Positions 33,851-44,641 of a stretch of DNA of 64,000 nt are shown here, one piece after another; the first letter of the stretch is position 1; every line of letters begins with the position of its first letter. The DNA is from Plazaster borealis (lineage: Eukaryota > Echinodermata > Asteroidea > Forcipulatida > Labidiasteridae), in assembly GCA_021014325.1 (NCBI GenBank), contig CM037473.1:25658822-25722821 (forward strand). The letters are read 5' to 3'. A model generated the notes under the pieces. It worked only from the letters and a program-made list of their open reading frames with translations, was not told where the DNA came from and searched no databases. The position numbers and the translations under genes are program-made.

Positions 33851-34012
33851 CTATAGAGGTTTTACAGCTGACGTCACTATAGCCCCACCTACCGCAACGG
33901 CAGCCATCTTGCCGGTCAGGGTTAGGATCTTGCCGCTGGTCATTGACCGGCAATATGGCGTCTCAAACACATAGTAACGTCATAACATCACGTGACTGTA
34001 AAACCTCTATAG
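33851..34012. mobile_element. TA-flanked foldback element
   Basis: Ends TATAGAGGTTTTACAG and CTGTAAAACCTCTATA are exact inverted repeats. The interior is unusually GC-rich for this window, with CTTGCCGGTCAGGG and CATTGACCGGCAATATGGCG. Confidence 0.85.
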
Positions 34013-34496
34013 ACAAGGACATTGGCAACATCACCCAAAACAGTCTGGAACATTAGAGCCAGCCTTGTACAAATTATTTAAGAGCTCTGCAGTTTTCCTT
34101 TTCATCGTCAACCGAATTCCGGGCAGGTCATAATATGCCATGATACTAGATATGTGGTTTGGCGCGTGGCACCTTGGCCTATGGCCACCTACACAGACAG
34201 GTGTACCTACCAAACGAGGGCGCTAATAAGGTCATTACACTGTGACCTTTTCAGACTTAGAAACTGATTTATAATCTAGGACAGGTGTATGGAGCTTATG
34301 ATGTTTTGTTTTAACCTATGTTGCTTTCCCATGCATTATTCTTGAATTATTTCTAAGAGAATTTGAAGGATTATCTATGTATGCCACTGTTGGTATCTAA
34401 AATATTTTGGGGAGATTATTGCTTGCAAGAAATTGTTAATATCTACCTGATGTGCTGTTCATTTGCCAGTACTACATTTTTTAAAAGTGTACTTAG

Positions 34497-34790
34497 TGTA
34501 GTTATTAACAAGAAGTCCCCCGATCCACATAGCGAAAGAGGTAGTCCCACCCGATTTCCTACCTCCCGCCCAGGTAGTAGTTAATAAGCAGGACGGTTCT
34601 TTTCAGAACTGAGAGGTCTCCCGAATTTCGAATATTCTACTCCGCGACAGTAGAATAAAAAAGCAAGACAAGTTCTCAAAGAACAAAATCTACCTAGCAA
34701 GTAGATATACACATGGTATTACCGCAAACCAAATATATATTGATACCTCACCATGCAATGCCTCAAATCCCATATGTACTTATAGAAGTC
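34497..34790 (+). mobile_element. Hairpin-module repeat, copy 2
   Basis: Modules in the same order as copy 1: CCCGATCCACATAGCGAAAG, CCTCCCGCCCAGGTAGTAG, CTACTCCGCGACAGTAGAAT, CAAGACAAGTTCTCAAAGAA, ending CAAATATATATTGATACCTC. Confidence 0.75.
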
Positions 34791-34844
34791 GATACATTTC
34801 AACAGTAGTTTCATACGCTTTACTATACAATAACAAAAATAATT

Positions 34845-35112
34845 TGTATTTATTGTGTGCTTTTTCAAACCAGTGGGGCCCCTCAAATTGCCATACAATA
34901 TTTTTACCCCTGTTCATTGGGCCATAAGCATTCCTAAAACCATCTCAACTCCTTAGGAGTATGCTGCACCGGCATCCAAATAGGTGCACAGGTTGCTGAT
35001 CATTCACATTGACGATCTCTACTTCACAGGTACCCATTTACTCCTGGGTGATGAGAAGCAATTATAGTTAACCCGAACCCACACTTTGATGACTCAGCCG
35101 CCAGAACTTGAG
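34845..35112 (-). mobile_element. tRNA-derived SINE, subtype with GGAGTATGC body
   Basis: Contains CCATCTCAACTCCTTAGGAG and GTATGCTGCACCGGCA, as in the copy at 19872, and a partial head GAACCCACACTTTGATGACT. Confidence 0.72.
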
Positions 35113-35143
35113 TTTGATGTGCAATACCGCTCAACCATGGTGT

Positions 35144-35515
35144 GTTTATATAATAATGCTTGGTTCTTATGTAGCGCACATATCCTAGTAGCCAGATTCC
35201 AGACACTTTACAAAATTATTGTCCCTGTTCATCAGGCATACTTAGACCATTCCTCTATCTTTCTCAACTCCCCGGGAGCATACAACCCCAAGCTGCTTAA
35301 ATTAGTGCTAAGGGGTTAATCCAACACATAACTGTCACAGCCCTCTTAGGTTCCCATGTATACACCTGGGTAAAGAGAAGCAATCATGGTTAAGTGCCTT
35401 GCTTAAGTGCCTTGCTCAAGGACACAATTGTCATGACCGGGAATCGAACCCACACTCCGATGATTCAGCAGTCAGAACTTAAGTCCTATGCACTAGACCA
35501 CTCGGTAACGACGTG
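35144..35515 (-). mobile_element. tRNA-derived SINE
   Basis: The tail CTTATGTAGCGCACATATCC and the head complement (GGGAATCGAACCCACACTCC then CCACTCGGTAACGACG) bound a full-length copy. It lies directly after another SINE. Confidence 0.78.
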
Positions 35516-35700
35516 CCAGTTTATTTTATAGACACATTTGAGTTCAGTGTAGATGTTAAAGCCACTTAACTTGGAAAGCTCTGGAATCTCAGAGGAGGTA
35601 AATTTCAAAACAAAGGGCGGACAGAACAAACGATTTACTCTGTTCAGTCATTGTTAAGAAGAAAGATTAATCACTATTTGGAGATATTTACGCAGGTGCC

Positions 35701-36118
35701 TTAAAGGTAGGGTTACAGATTGGTAAGTACTCCAAAAATGAATGACCATAAAAACTCACTTGGTGAGTAGCACTGCAGCTGTTGATAGTATAAACTATTT
35801 TGAGAAAGGATTCCCTTCGAAGTAATATGGTTTGGATAATTTTTGACCCAAGAACATTTGAATCTGAGAAACAATTCATGCATGAATCGTTTCTCAGATT
35901 GCTGATGGTTGGTGTCAGTTTGCGAATGCTGCGGCCAGAGATGCGGTTGGTACCTGCTGTCACCTCGCTAAATGTGGATAGATTTTTTGCTGTTTTCTCA
36001 GCAAGTAGACCCTGTATTCAGCTGAAGCTTTCAAATGTGACTTTTATTGTGCCTTTCCTTGCTATAAACTTCCTACAAAACTACGTTGACAAAAAACAAT
36101 CTATGATCCTACCTTTAA
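35701..36118. mobile_element. TTAA element, family D
   Basis: Starts TTAAAGGTAGGGTTACAGAT and ends ATGATCCTACCTTTAA. The inner part resembles families A and B. It is flanked outside the TTAA by an imperfect direct duplication of about 43 bp (35662-35704 and 36127-36170, ending CAGGTGCCTTAA). Confidence 0.75.
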
Positions 36119-36326
36119 GGGAGACAGATTAATCAATGTGAGGAGATATTTACCCAGGTGCCTTAATTCACAATACAGTGTCAAAGTTTACATTTAATGG
36201 AGATCATTTCATTCTGAAGACATGTTTTTATCAGTATTGATAGCTGATAAATTGTTATTCATACTGTACATTGACCGGCAGTTGAAGTTAACGGAACCAC
36301 CATACCTTAACACTAAGGAAACAGGG

Positions 36327-36496
36327 CCCAAATTTATAGAGCTGCCTAAGCAGAAAATATTACCTAACAGTTTTCTGCTTAGCAAAAATAGGCAGGGGAC
36401 CAGTCACAGTTTGCACATGTGACAAGGTTTTATGGCTGGTAACCTTATTATGGTAAGCATAACTTATATTGTACTTAGCTCTATGAAATTGAGCCT
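36327..36496. mobile_element. Foldback element, family E
   Basis: Starts GGGCCCAAATTTATAGAGC and ends AGCTCTATGAAATTGAGCC. Confidence 0.8.
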
Positions 36497-36653
36497 TGGT
36501 TTGCATAGTGGCAGGCCGTATCCGAATTGGCAGTTACAGCTACAGCTATTACTGTTCTTAAGGGTGTTGCTAAGGACATTCTACACTTCAATGCATGATG
36601 ACGCGGCGATAAGCCATAGCCATTAGCCGCCAATTTAAACAATTGCCCTGCCT

Positions 36654-37029
36654 TTAAAGGAACTGAACACATTTGGTAATTGTCAAAGACCAGTATTCTC
36701 ACTTGGTGTATCCCAACATATATGCATAAAATAACAGGCCTGTGAAAATTTGGGCTCAATCGGTCATTGAAGTTGCAAGAAAATGATGAAAGAAAAAACA
36801 CCCTTGTTGTACAAATTTGTATGCTTTCAGATAGGAACAAAAACTTCTTGTAAGAAGTTTTTATTATTTTAGTGAGAAATTACCTCTTTCTCAAAAACTA
36901 CGTTACTTCAGAGGGAGCCGTTTCCTACAATGTTTTATACTATCAACAGCTCTCCGTTGCTTGTTACCAAGTAAGTTTTTATGCTAATATTTGTTTTGAG
37001 TCATTACCAAACGTGTACGATACCTTTAA
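36654..37029 (+). mobile_element. TTAA foldback element, family A
   Basis: Starts TTAAAGGAACTGAACACA and ends AACGTGTACGATACCTTTAA. The interior carries CTCACTTGGTGTATCCCAAC and AAAACTACGTTACTTCAGAG. Confidence 0.82.
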
Positions 37030-37110
37030 CCTCTATAGATTCCAGTTCAGATCTCGCCTTGAACCTCTAAGTGCAGAATTCTGTGGTTAGCAGTGCCATG
37101 AAATTGGACC

Positions 37111-37247
37111 CAGAGCCCAATTTCATCTTAAGATGAGTTGACAGTAGTACCATAGTGATTTAATATTATTGTGACATCACACTTTGCTTAGCAATTCAGA
37201 TTGGTACACAAGTTAAGATTAATCATAGCTCTTTGTGAAATTGAGCC
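37111..37247. mobile_element. Foldback element related to E
   Basis: Ends AGCCCAATTTCATCTTAAG and AGCTCTTTGTGAAATTGAGCC; inverted word ATTGTGACATCAC near the middle. Confidence 0.6.
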
Positions 37248-37248
37248 C

Positions 37249-37449
37249 TGTGCAGAATTTCATAGAGCTGCTTAGACGGAAAATATTGCTCAACAGATTT
37301 CTGCTAAGCAAAAATAAGCAGGATACCAGTTACAGAGGGTACATGTGAGATGGTATTTGGGCTGGTAACCCTATTCTGGTAAGCAAAAATGTTATGTGCT
37401 TAGCTACTTTTTGTGCTTAAGCAGTGGTGCTTACCACAGAATTCTGCAC
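37249..37449. mobile_element. Foldback element, family E
   Basis: Starts GCAGAATTTCATAGAGCTG; contains GGATACCAGTTACAGAGG and GGCTGGTAACCCTATTCTGG; ends near ACAGAATTCTGCAC. Confidence 0.75.
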
Positions 37450-37912
37450 TTCCCTTAAACAGGTCACTGTGGACAAGTTCAAAGCACTATTCCTCACCTG
37501 CGATTTGGGTGGATAAACACTTTTAACGACTTTGTGTTGAACCGAGAAAACTCACAAACATAAGCTAGACATTTTAAAATAAGTACAAATAAACGTTGCA
37601 CAATAAAGTGTACCTTGCAAAAAATAAACAATCATAAAACTACCAATATTGGATCTTTTTAGTAGGTGTGACTCCCCAATAAAAGCGAAAAGGAAAGAAT
37701 TAACGTGATTTTTGATAATATCTGGCTCCCCTGTGGTTATCTATGTAGGCTGTAAACAATCAAAACTAGCAATCAAAGAGTTATGAAAATTGGGGTGGCA
37801 CCCCCTCTGGTGTATTAACACACTTCAAAGCATTGCAATCCACACTCTGCAAGAGTAGTGCTTTATCACAGACTGTGTGCGTAATTGAGTCTCTCACATG
37901 ATGATTCTTCAC

Positions 37913-38172
37913 AGCTGGGTAGTTGATAGGGTGGGTTCCCCCTGTACTGCTCATATTTATATACCAGAACGAACTCCGTAGACCGTTCAAAGAATGGTCA
38001 CTTCACTTGGCACTTCCATAGCACTTCTCCAGGAGACTCACAAGACGATTCTTCACAGCTGGGTAGTTGATAGGGTGGGTTCCCCCTGTACTGCTCATAT
38101 TTATATACCAGAACGAACTCCGTAGTCTGTTCATAGAATGATCACTTCACTTGGTACTTTCATAGGACTTCT
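37913..38172. repeat. 134-bp direct duplication
   Basis: The block from GATTCTTCACAGCTGGGTAG to TTCTCCAGGAGACTCACAAGA-type sequence occurs at 37913 and again at 38047 with few changes. Confidence 0.85.
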
Positions 38173-38815
38173 CCAGGTTGTATCTGGACTAGTATCAGCC
38201 AACTTTGAAGTTATTAACATTTCTGCTGTGTTTTGACTTTGAGAGTGTTTTTAAGCCAAAGGGGAAATATTTTTACCAGGAATAACTACTGGAGTTGATG
38301 TAGGTAAGAGTTTGTTTTGGTCGTTTTCTTGTGAGTTTTTTTTTTCCTTTCTGAAAGTACTTTACCCTCGAGCTTTGTTGTATTATTCTGCTTTGTAATG
38401 GGATGATTTCCTCATCATAGTCAGTCACATCTTGCTTTTCAATTCTTCATAAATATTTGTGGTTAATTGTTTAAAAACAAAATTGTTTTGTCAGTAAAAA
38501 TTGATCTAAGTACCAGGTTTGTTTTGGAACAGATATCTTATTATGATAGGAAGTACTCCATAATAATTTCCCCCCAGAATGTTGTTTTCATTATTTTCCT
38601 TCCTATTTGTTTATTTAGTTTTTCTAGATGTTTATATTTGTATTAATTTCATTTCTCGTGCAATCATAAAAAAAGTACATACACAGTCATTATAGCAAAC
38701 ACGTTTGAAAACTACAAAGGCACTAAAAACACAGAGGAAGAGGCAATTGAACCAGATGAAGCCCGATGGATTGCCTAAAGAAAGAAAGTTTCTGTCTAGA
38801 GGCTCTCCTCTCCAG
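38173..38815. other. Intron 7 sequence, nothing recognised
   Basis: AT-rich unique sequence. Confidence 0.45.
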
Positions 38816-38817
38816 CA

Positions 38818-39376
38818 GGGCCCAATTTTCTAGAGCTGCTTAAGCACAAAGATTTTCTGCTAAGCAGAAACAAGCAGGATACCAGTCACAGTCGATACAT
38901 GTGGTATGGTATTTTGAATGGTAACCTTATTCTTGTAAGCAAAATTCTTTTTGGCTTAGCCACTTGGTGTGCTTAAAGGCATCCTACATGTTTGGTAATG
39001 ACTCTGATAATTAATGGCAATAAAAACTTACTTGGTAAGAAGTACAGCAGCTTTGGATGGAATAATGCATTTTGAGGAACTTTTCATTTGGATGTATTGC
39101 GGTATTGGAAAAAGATATCACTCTTATCTCCCAAAACATTTGAATCTGAGAACAAAACGCGTAACGCTTCTCAGATTGTGTATTCCAATGCAGATTATTC
39201 TTTCTGCGTGGACATAAATTTTTGGCAATATCTCAAAAACGCTACCACCTTTTGAAATGAAATTTTCACAGGTTAGTTTTATGGTTTATATCTACAACTA
39301 TATAGGTTTGAAACAAACAATAGGCTCCAATTACTAATTGTGTACGACGCCTTTAAGCAGCTCTATAAAATTGGGC
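38818..39376. mobile_element. Family E element split by a family B insertion
   Basis: The left part runs from GGGCCCAATTTTCTAGAGC to TTGGTGTGC and the right part from GCAGCTCTATAAAATTGGGC. Between them sits a complete TTAA element. Removing it with one TTAA restores the standard GTGCTTAAGCAGCTCTAT end of family E. Confidence 0.88.
38973..39356 (+). mobile_element. TTAA foldback element, family B, nested
   Basis: TTAA at 38973-38976 and 39353-39356 bound an insert that begins AGGCATCCTACATG and ends GTGTACGACGCCT (376 bp). It contains the family words ATGGCAATAAAAACTTACTT and CGCTACCACCTTTTGAAATG. Confidence 0.88.
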
Positions 39377-39382
39377 ACTGGT

Positions 39383-39707
39383 TTAACCCTTTAGAGACCA
39401 TTCATTTCTGTATAATCATCACAAAATGTCCAGGCATTGATAATATTGTTCATTTCTATAATCAAATTTTGTCAGTAAAAATGTCAACAGAAATAACTTG
39501 AACAATAAATTTAGCTTTGTGTTTAGAAATTGTTACTAATTGATACTATGTTAACATACTACATTGAACAATTTCATATCCGCACTTGACCTTTACTTTG
39601 ACCTCTTTATGGGAATGGAAGTAGGTTAAACCTTGCGGCTGTTTGTGGCCGCTATGGGGCATTTTGGTACAAGCCGCTTGTGGCCGCTATGGTCTCTAAA
39701 GGGTTAA
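39383..39707. mobile_element. piggyBac-like foldback element G
   Basis: TTAA-CCCTTTAGAGACCAT at the left and ATGGTCTCTAAAGGG-TTAA at the right, a 317-bp element. CCC termini next to TTAA are the classic piggyBac pattern. The right part contains GTTTGTGGCCGCTATGGGGC and CATTTTGGTACAAGCCGCTT, the same words as the 64-bp array in intron 3. No transposase. Confidence 0.85.
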
Positions 39708-40420
39708 AGAAGAACAACAAATTAACAATCTACGAATAAATACAAATTTGAATTGTGTACATTTTAAGATTAAAAATAAAAAAATATATGAAAAATATGT
39801 ATATTTACACACACCATGTCACACAAACCAGCAAACATATAAATTTTGCATTGGGTATAAAGATTATTATTTGGTTTTTGCCCTTACACCGATTTGTATT
39901 AAGCACTGTTTTGATTACAAAGTGACTTTTTGTTAAAACTCAGTGTTTTTGCCCAGGGTGACACTGATCTTTATGAAACAATTTTTATTGAGTTTTACTC
40001 ATACATATGTAATCATTACGCACTCATTTACCTTTCTATAACAAAATAGCAATAATATTTTTGTTCAAGTTGATTTAATAAATTTCCATAGCTGTACACC
40101 AACCCGTAATCAGAAAGAATGTGCTGTATAGATATGACGTGTATCAATTCCCACTTTATCAACTTAGAAATAACAATTCTCCATCAGGCACAGGGATAAT
40201 CTCGTCAAATGATTAGTAAATTAATTGCAGCTTAGAGAAGATAATGACTCTGTTAAACCAACTAATGAAATTCCCAGCGCCCCACTCTCTGTGGCTGGAG
40301 GAATGTTGTTAGGGGTCTAGGCACAGTGTGTGTACTGACATTCCTGGTGGAAGATGGTCAGCAAGAATTTAACTCAACAAGCTGGGATGTTAAAGGTGGT
40401 GTAAACTGTTGGAAAAAGAC
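39708..40420. other. Intron 7 sequence, nothing recognised
   Basis: AT-rich unique sequence without gene signal. Confidence 0.45.
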
Positions 40421-40762
40421 TTAAAGGGAGTGTTTATCTTTGGTAAATACTCTTTTAAAACTTACTTTGTAAAGAGCACTGGAGAGCTGTTGTAAAACAT
40501 TGTTAGGAACGACACCCTTTGAAGTAATGTAGTTTTAGAGAAACAGGAAATTTTTCACCAAACAATTTGAATCTGAGAAAGGCTTTAGTCATGAAGCCTT
40601 TCTCAGGTTAGTTTGGTTTTGGGTTTTTTTTTTCCAATTATTTTCTTGCAACTTCGATGACTAATTGATCCCAAATTTTCACAGGTTTCTTATTTTATGC
40701 TGGAATACACCAAGTGAGGATACTGGTTTTTGACACTTCCCAAAAGTATACTTTGCCGTTAA
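40421..40762 (-). mobile_element. TTAA element, family A variant
   Basis: Starts TTAAAGGGAGTGTTTATCTT and ends AAGTATACTTTGCCGTTAA. Interior matches family A (CTTGCAACTTCGATGAC). Confidence 0.72.
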
Positions 40763-41137
40763 GGGCAAAGTATACCTTTGTTTTTGTTTTTTAAATTCCT
40801 ATATAAATGTAGTATACAATAAAACTAAACCTGGGAAAATTTCATTTCAAAAGGTTGTAGCATTTTTTTGATATCGCCGAAAATCTGTTGCGGTATGTCC
40901 ACGCAGGAAGAATATTCCGTAATTGTAATACACAATCTGAGAAACCTTTCATGCATTAGGCTAAATATTTCTCAAATTGAAACTGTTTTGAATCCCGTTC
41001 TCTAAACCACATTCCTTAGAAGGGAATCGTTTCTCAGAAATGTTATACATGATCAACAGCTGCAGTGCTTCTAACCAAGTAAAATTTTATGGTCATGAAC
41101 TTTTTGGAGTGATACCAAAGGTATATCCTCCCTTTAA
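40759..41137 (-). mobile_element. TTAA element, family B, sharing a TTAA with its neighbour
   Basis: Starts TTAAGGGCAAAGTATACCTT and ends CCAAAGGTATATCCTCCCTTTAA. The first TTAA is also the last TTAA of the preceding element. Confidence 0.72.
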
Positions 41138-41803
41138 AATACATCCATGGTTTATGACAGATAGGAAAATGTTGTAGTGTGTTATTGAGTTTTGGGATTT
41201 AAAGCCTTGTTCAAAAAAGCCCTACTTGCTCATTATGTAACTTAGCTTTCTCTCCCATCTCCACTGCTCCTCTTTAGCTCTCTTTTTGTTTCTGCTTCTA
41301 GCTGGTCCTAACTTTGTCATTATTTATTGGGCATCATCTGTATTAGCTCATTAGTGGTACATTTTGCATTCTTGTTATTTTGCATTTTGCAATTTGCATT
41401 TTGTTATGTTGTTTTTGCTTATTGTTTTTGTATTAGGCTATGTCTAGGGCTGTTCCCCACAAGTCTCGGCTTATTTGAACAGCCTCCTTACTCACAGCTT
41501 CTATTGTGACATTTGTTCAGTATCATTATCATTGGTCATAATACTCTTTGCTTGTGTTGTACTACTATATTTTTGTCCAAATGATTCTGTCTTTTCTTAT
41601 TGTGAGTACGGAAATAAATGTTACATTGAATTGATTTCGTTCCATAGAATTTGGAAAGTACTGAGTATACAGCGCTTATCACACATTGGTGTAAGCAGAA
41701 AATCAAATTAATATTCTTTATCCCTGATGCAATGATTAAATCTGTTAAATTGTTGCGGTACCCGCTGCTAATCACAAAATTCAAACTGGCCTCTCGTCAC
41801 CGG
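41138..41803. other. Intron 7 sequence, possibly a decayed LINE tail
   Basis: TTCAAAAAAGCCCTACTTGC at about 41211 faintly resembles LINE 3' regions, but no reading is long enough to support it. Confidence 0.35.
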
Positions 41804-41965
41804 GCATGCTTGGTGGTCTAGTAGGTAAGACATCTGCTCTAGAATTTTGGAGTTGGGGGTTAGAATCCCACCCGAGTAGTGTGCCTTAGGATTTTTCCTC
41901 CACAGGATTCGGAAAGCATATCACACATGGATCTAAGGGTACAAAAAACAAAGTAATGTAATTCC
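41804..41965 (+). mobile_element. tRNA-derived SINE, third family
   Basis: A tRNA-like head GCTTGGTGGTCTAGTAGGTA, with B-box-like GGGGTTAGAATCCCACCCGA, then a body with GGATTTTTCCTCCACAGG. Confidence 0.68.
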
Positions 41966-42103
41966 ATGTGATGATGGAAGAGTTTCTGTGTGTGCGAGAG
42001 AGTGATTTGTAATTTATGATTGGTACTTTCTATCTCAAGGCAACTGATACAGTCACAATGACCATATTGATCAATGTAGTAGATGTAATAATTGCATTGT
42101 GTG

Positions 42104-42412
42104 CGGCGTGTAGTGGCCGAGCGGTCAAGCGGACTCAAGCTCTGGTTTTTCTGATCAGCAGAGTGTGGGTTCGAGTCCCTGTCTTGACATTGTGTCCTGA
42201 AGCAAGACACTTAAATCATTATTGCTTTATCCTTCAGGTGGGACACAAGCCATAGGAATGTGTGAAGTGCTATGCATGTAAAAGAACCCAATACGAGCAG
42301 GGGATTGCCCTGGTGTGTTCTGCTAAGGTTGGCTGCATATTGCGCCATAGCACCTTGTAAACCGTTACATGGTGCTTTGTAAATAAAAGGTCTTATATTT
42401 CAAACATAGCTC
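42104..42412 (+). mobile_element. tRNA-derived SINE, plus strand, near full length
   Basis: The head is GTAGTGGCCGAGCGGTCAAG with GTGTGGGTTCGAGTCCCTGT; the body has AGCAAGACACTTAAATCATT and GTGGGACACAAGCC; the tail ends GGTGCTTTGTAAATAAAAGG. It is the best-preserved plus-strand member. Confidence 0.82.
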
Positions 42413-42618
42413 CACATACTGTGCAGAAAAAATAGTCAGCACTTTAAGATGCCCTCTGTTGTGATAAAGTGCTATATAAAACTCTGTATTATTATTATCG
42501 GTGATAAAGAATATCTTTGGTTCTACCCGTTCATTGATGTGTGATAAAGCACTGTTTCGTCAGTGCCTTCTGAATCATACAGAATCAAAATCTTGATCAA
42601 ACAGAAAAAGGAGATGTT

Positions 42619-42770
42619 GGACTAGAAAAGGATTTGAACCTGTGACCTCCGGAAACGTGCCAGTGCTCTAACAACTGAGCTATTTAGCCCTATGAGGGCA
42701 GTCTCTCTATTTTGTCAATATCGTTGTTCAGGGGTGCCAGTCAGAAGCCGTACAGCCTGTAACTTCCGTA
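42619..42770 (-). mobile_element. tRNA-Asn-like element
   Basis: The complement of the tRNA-like part (CTAACAACTGAGCTATTTAG) and the modules CAGTCTCTCTATTTTGTCAA and GTTCAGGGGTGCCAGTCAGA are present; the left inverted end is damaged. Confidence 0.7.
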
Positions 42771-42889
42771 AAGCCAGGGATCACACCCAAGTTTATGATC
42801 AACCTGGGAAGTGGCAGGAGAGGGATCACCTGAATATTTTTTCACGACTAAATCTCCTTCTCATTAAATCTCTTAAACGATTCCCACAA

Positions 42890-43001
42890 TAGTAAGCTTG
42901 CGGGTACAACCATGTGTAAATCTCTTTTAGGAGGAGTGTTGGCTCTGAAAAGAGCCAGTGTGGTCTCAACGTTTCGAACAGTATACTCTAATCATCTTCC
43001 G
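42890..43001 (-). mobile_element. Repeat with hammerhead-like motif
   Basis: The block GCTTGCGGGTACAACCATGT to ATCATCTTCCGG is shared with 53338-53444. On the minus strand it reads GGAAGA, a stem GATTAG/CTGTTC, loop AGTATA, then GAAACG. Confidence 0.55.
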
Positions 43002-43030
43002 GAGAAAGGTTCCCACAAGGTTTCAGAAGT

Positions 43031-43428
43031 TTAAAGGGTCTGTATACGTTTGGTAATGACTCTGACAATTAATGGCAATAAAAACTTACTTGGTAAGAAG
43101 TACAACAGCTTTGGATAGTATAATGCGTTTACTTGAGAAACTTTTCACTCCGAAGTACTGCAGTTACGGAAAAAGATATCACTTTTTATCCCCAAAACAT
43201 TGAATCTGAGAAGCGTTACTGCATTAACATTTCTCAGATTGTGTATTCCAATTGCAGACTATTCTTCCTGCGTGGACATAACCGCTCCAAATTTTCGGCC
43301 ATATCTCTAAAATGCTTCCGCCTTTGAAATGAAATTTTCATAGGTTAGTTTTATTGTATATATCTTCATTAAGATAGGAGTAAAACATTTGAACGGTTCC
43401 AAAAAACCAAAGGTATACTTTGCCTCTA
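43031..43428 (+). mobile_element. TTAA element, family B
   Basis: Starts TTAAAGGGTCTGTATACGTT and ends near AAAGGTATACTTTGCCTCTAA, where the final TTAA has decayed to CTAA. Confidence 0.8.
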
Positions 43429-43842
43429 AACAGTCTTATAGGCTCCATTAGTTATTTCTAAATCCTGTGCTTTCGGATTCTATCAAGTGGATGGAGCCTA
43501 AGCCGGAGACCAAGCCAAAGCCCAAGCCGTAGTTTGAAAAACGGCCAGAGTTTCCCTTTAACTTACATAAGCACTCTAGCCTTGTATAGCTAGCATCGCC
43601 ATCTTTATCTCCCACCCAGCACATCATTTATATAAGGTTAGCAATGCTAGGTATTTTCAACTGCTCCTGTTCCAATGTCGGCAGTTGTTAATGTAACCAT
43701 TCCTTAATCGCAATTACATGGCGGACTAACTGCAGAGAATAACCCAACATTAACTTCAATTGATCTTCATTTAGTGCGAAGGCAATTGAAGAGAATGTAC
43801 AACATTGGTGATTAGCTGAGCTGCAAATTAAGAAGGTTTTTT

Positions 43843-43890
43843 TTAAAGGCATCGCACACGTTTGGTTATGACTCTGATAATTAAATAACA
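43843..43890 (+). mobile_element. Solo left end of a TTAA element
   Basis: TTAAAGGCATCGCACACGTT then GGTTATGACTCTGATAATTA matches the family B start, followed by unrelated sequence. Confidence 0.6.
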
Positions 43891-43932
43891 AATTTGACAT
43901 CTAGATGAGTTTTTGTTGTTGACCTCTATGTT

Positions 43933-44302
43933 TTAAAGGGTCTGTATACGTTTGGTACTTACTCAACAAATTAATGGCAATAAAAACTTACTTGGTAAGA
44001 AGTACAGCAGCTTTGGATAGTATAATGCATTTTGAGAAACTTTTCACTCCGAAGTACTGCGATTATGGAAAAATATATCACTTTTTATCCCCAAAAGCAT
44101 TTGAATCTGAAGTGTGTATTCCAATTGCAGATTATTCTTCCTGCGTGGACATAACCTTCAGATTTTTCGGCAATATCTCAAAAACCCTACCACCTTTTGA
44201 TAATGAAATTTTCACAGGTTAGTTTTGTGGTATATATCCACAACTATATAGGTTTGAAACAAACAATAGGCTCCAATTACCAAACGTGTTTGATGCCTTT
44301 AA
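43933..44302 (+). mobile_element. TTAA element, family B
   Basis: Starts TTAAAGGGTCTGTATACG and ends CCAAACGTGTTTGATGCCTTTAA (TTAA at both ends). Confidence 0.85.
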
Positions 44303-44640
44303 AGTGAAAGTGTAGCCTATATTGGATTAGCCAATGTATAGGACTGGTAATGATACCAAATAATTGGTTTATTTCAGCTCAGTGATTATAAAGTTCATAC
44401 CAGCACCAATACTCCAGTGGATGATTTCTGTCTGAACTTCTGTCCAAATTGAAGAAACGGCGTTTAAAGACAAAATAAAAGGACATTGCTTATTTTGATT
44501 AAGGGACCTTTTTTGGGGAGGATCCTTCAAAACATTTTAAAACCATTTTTCATTGTTTTCACTTAAACGTAAACACTGAATTTGATGAGATTTTGTACAG
44601 GCTGGTCGTAGTGTTAATTTAAAATCAGAGGAGTGCAGAC
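44303..44640. other. Intron 7 sequence, nothing recognised
   Basis: No gene, splice or repeat signal seen. Confidence 0.45.
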
Positions 44641-44641
44641 C

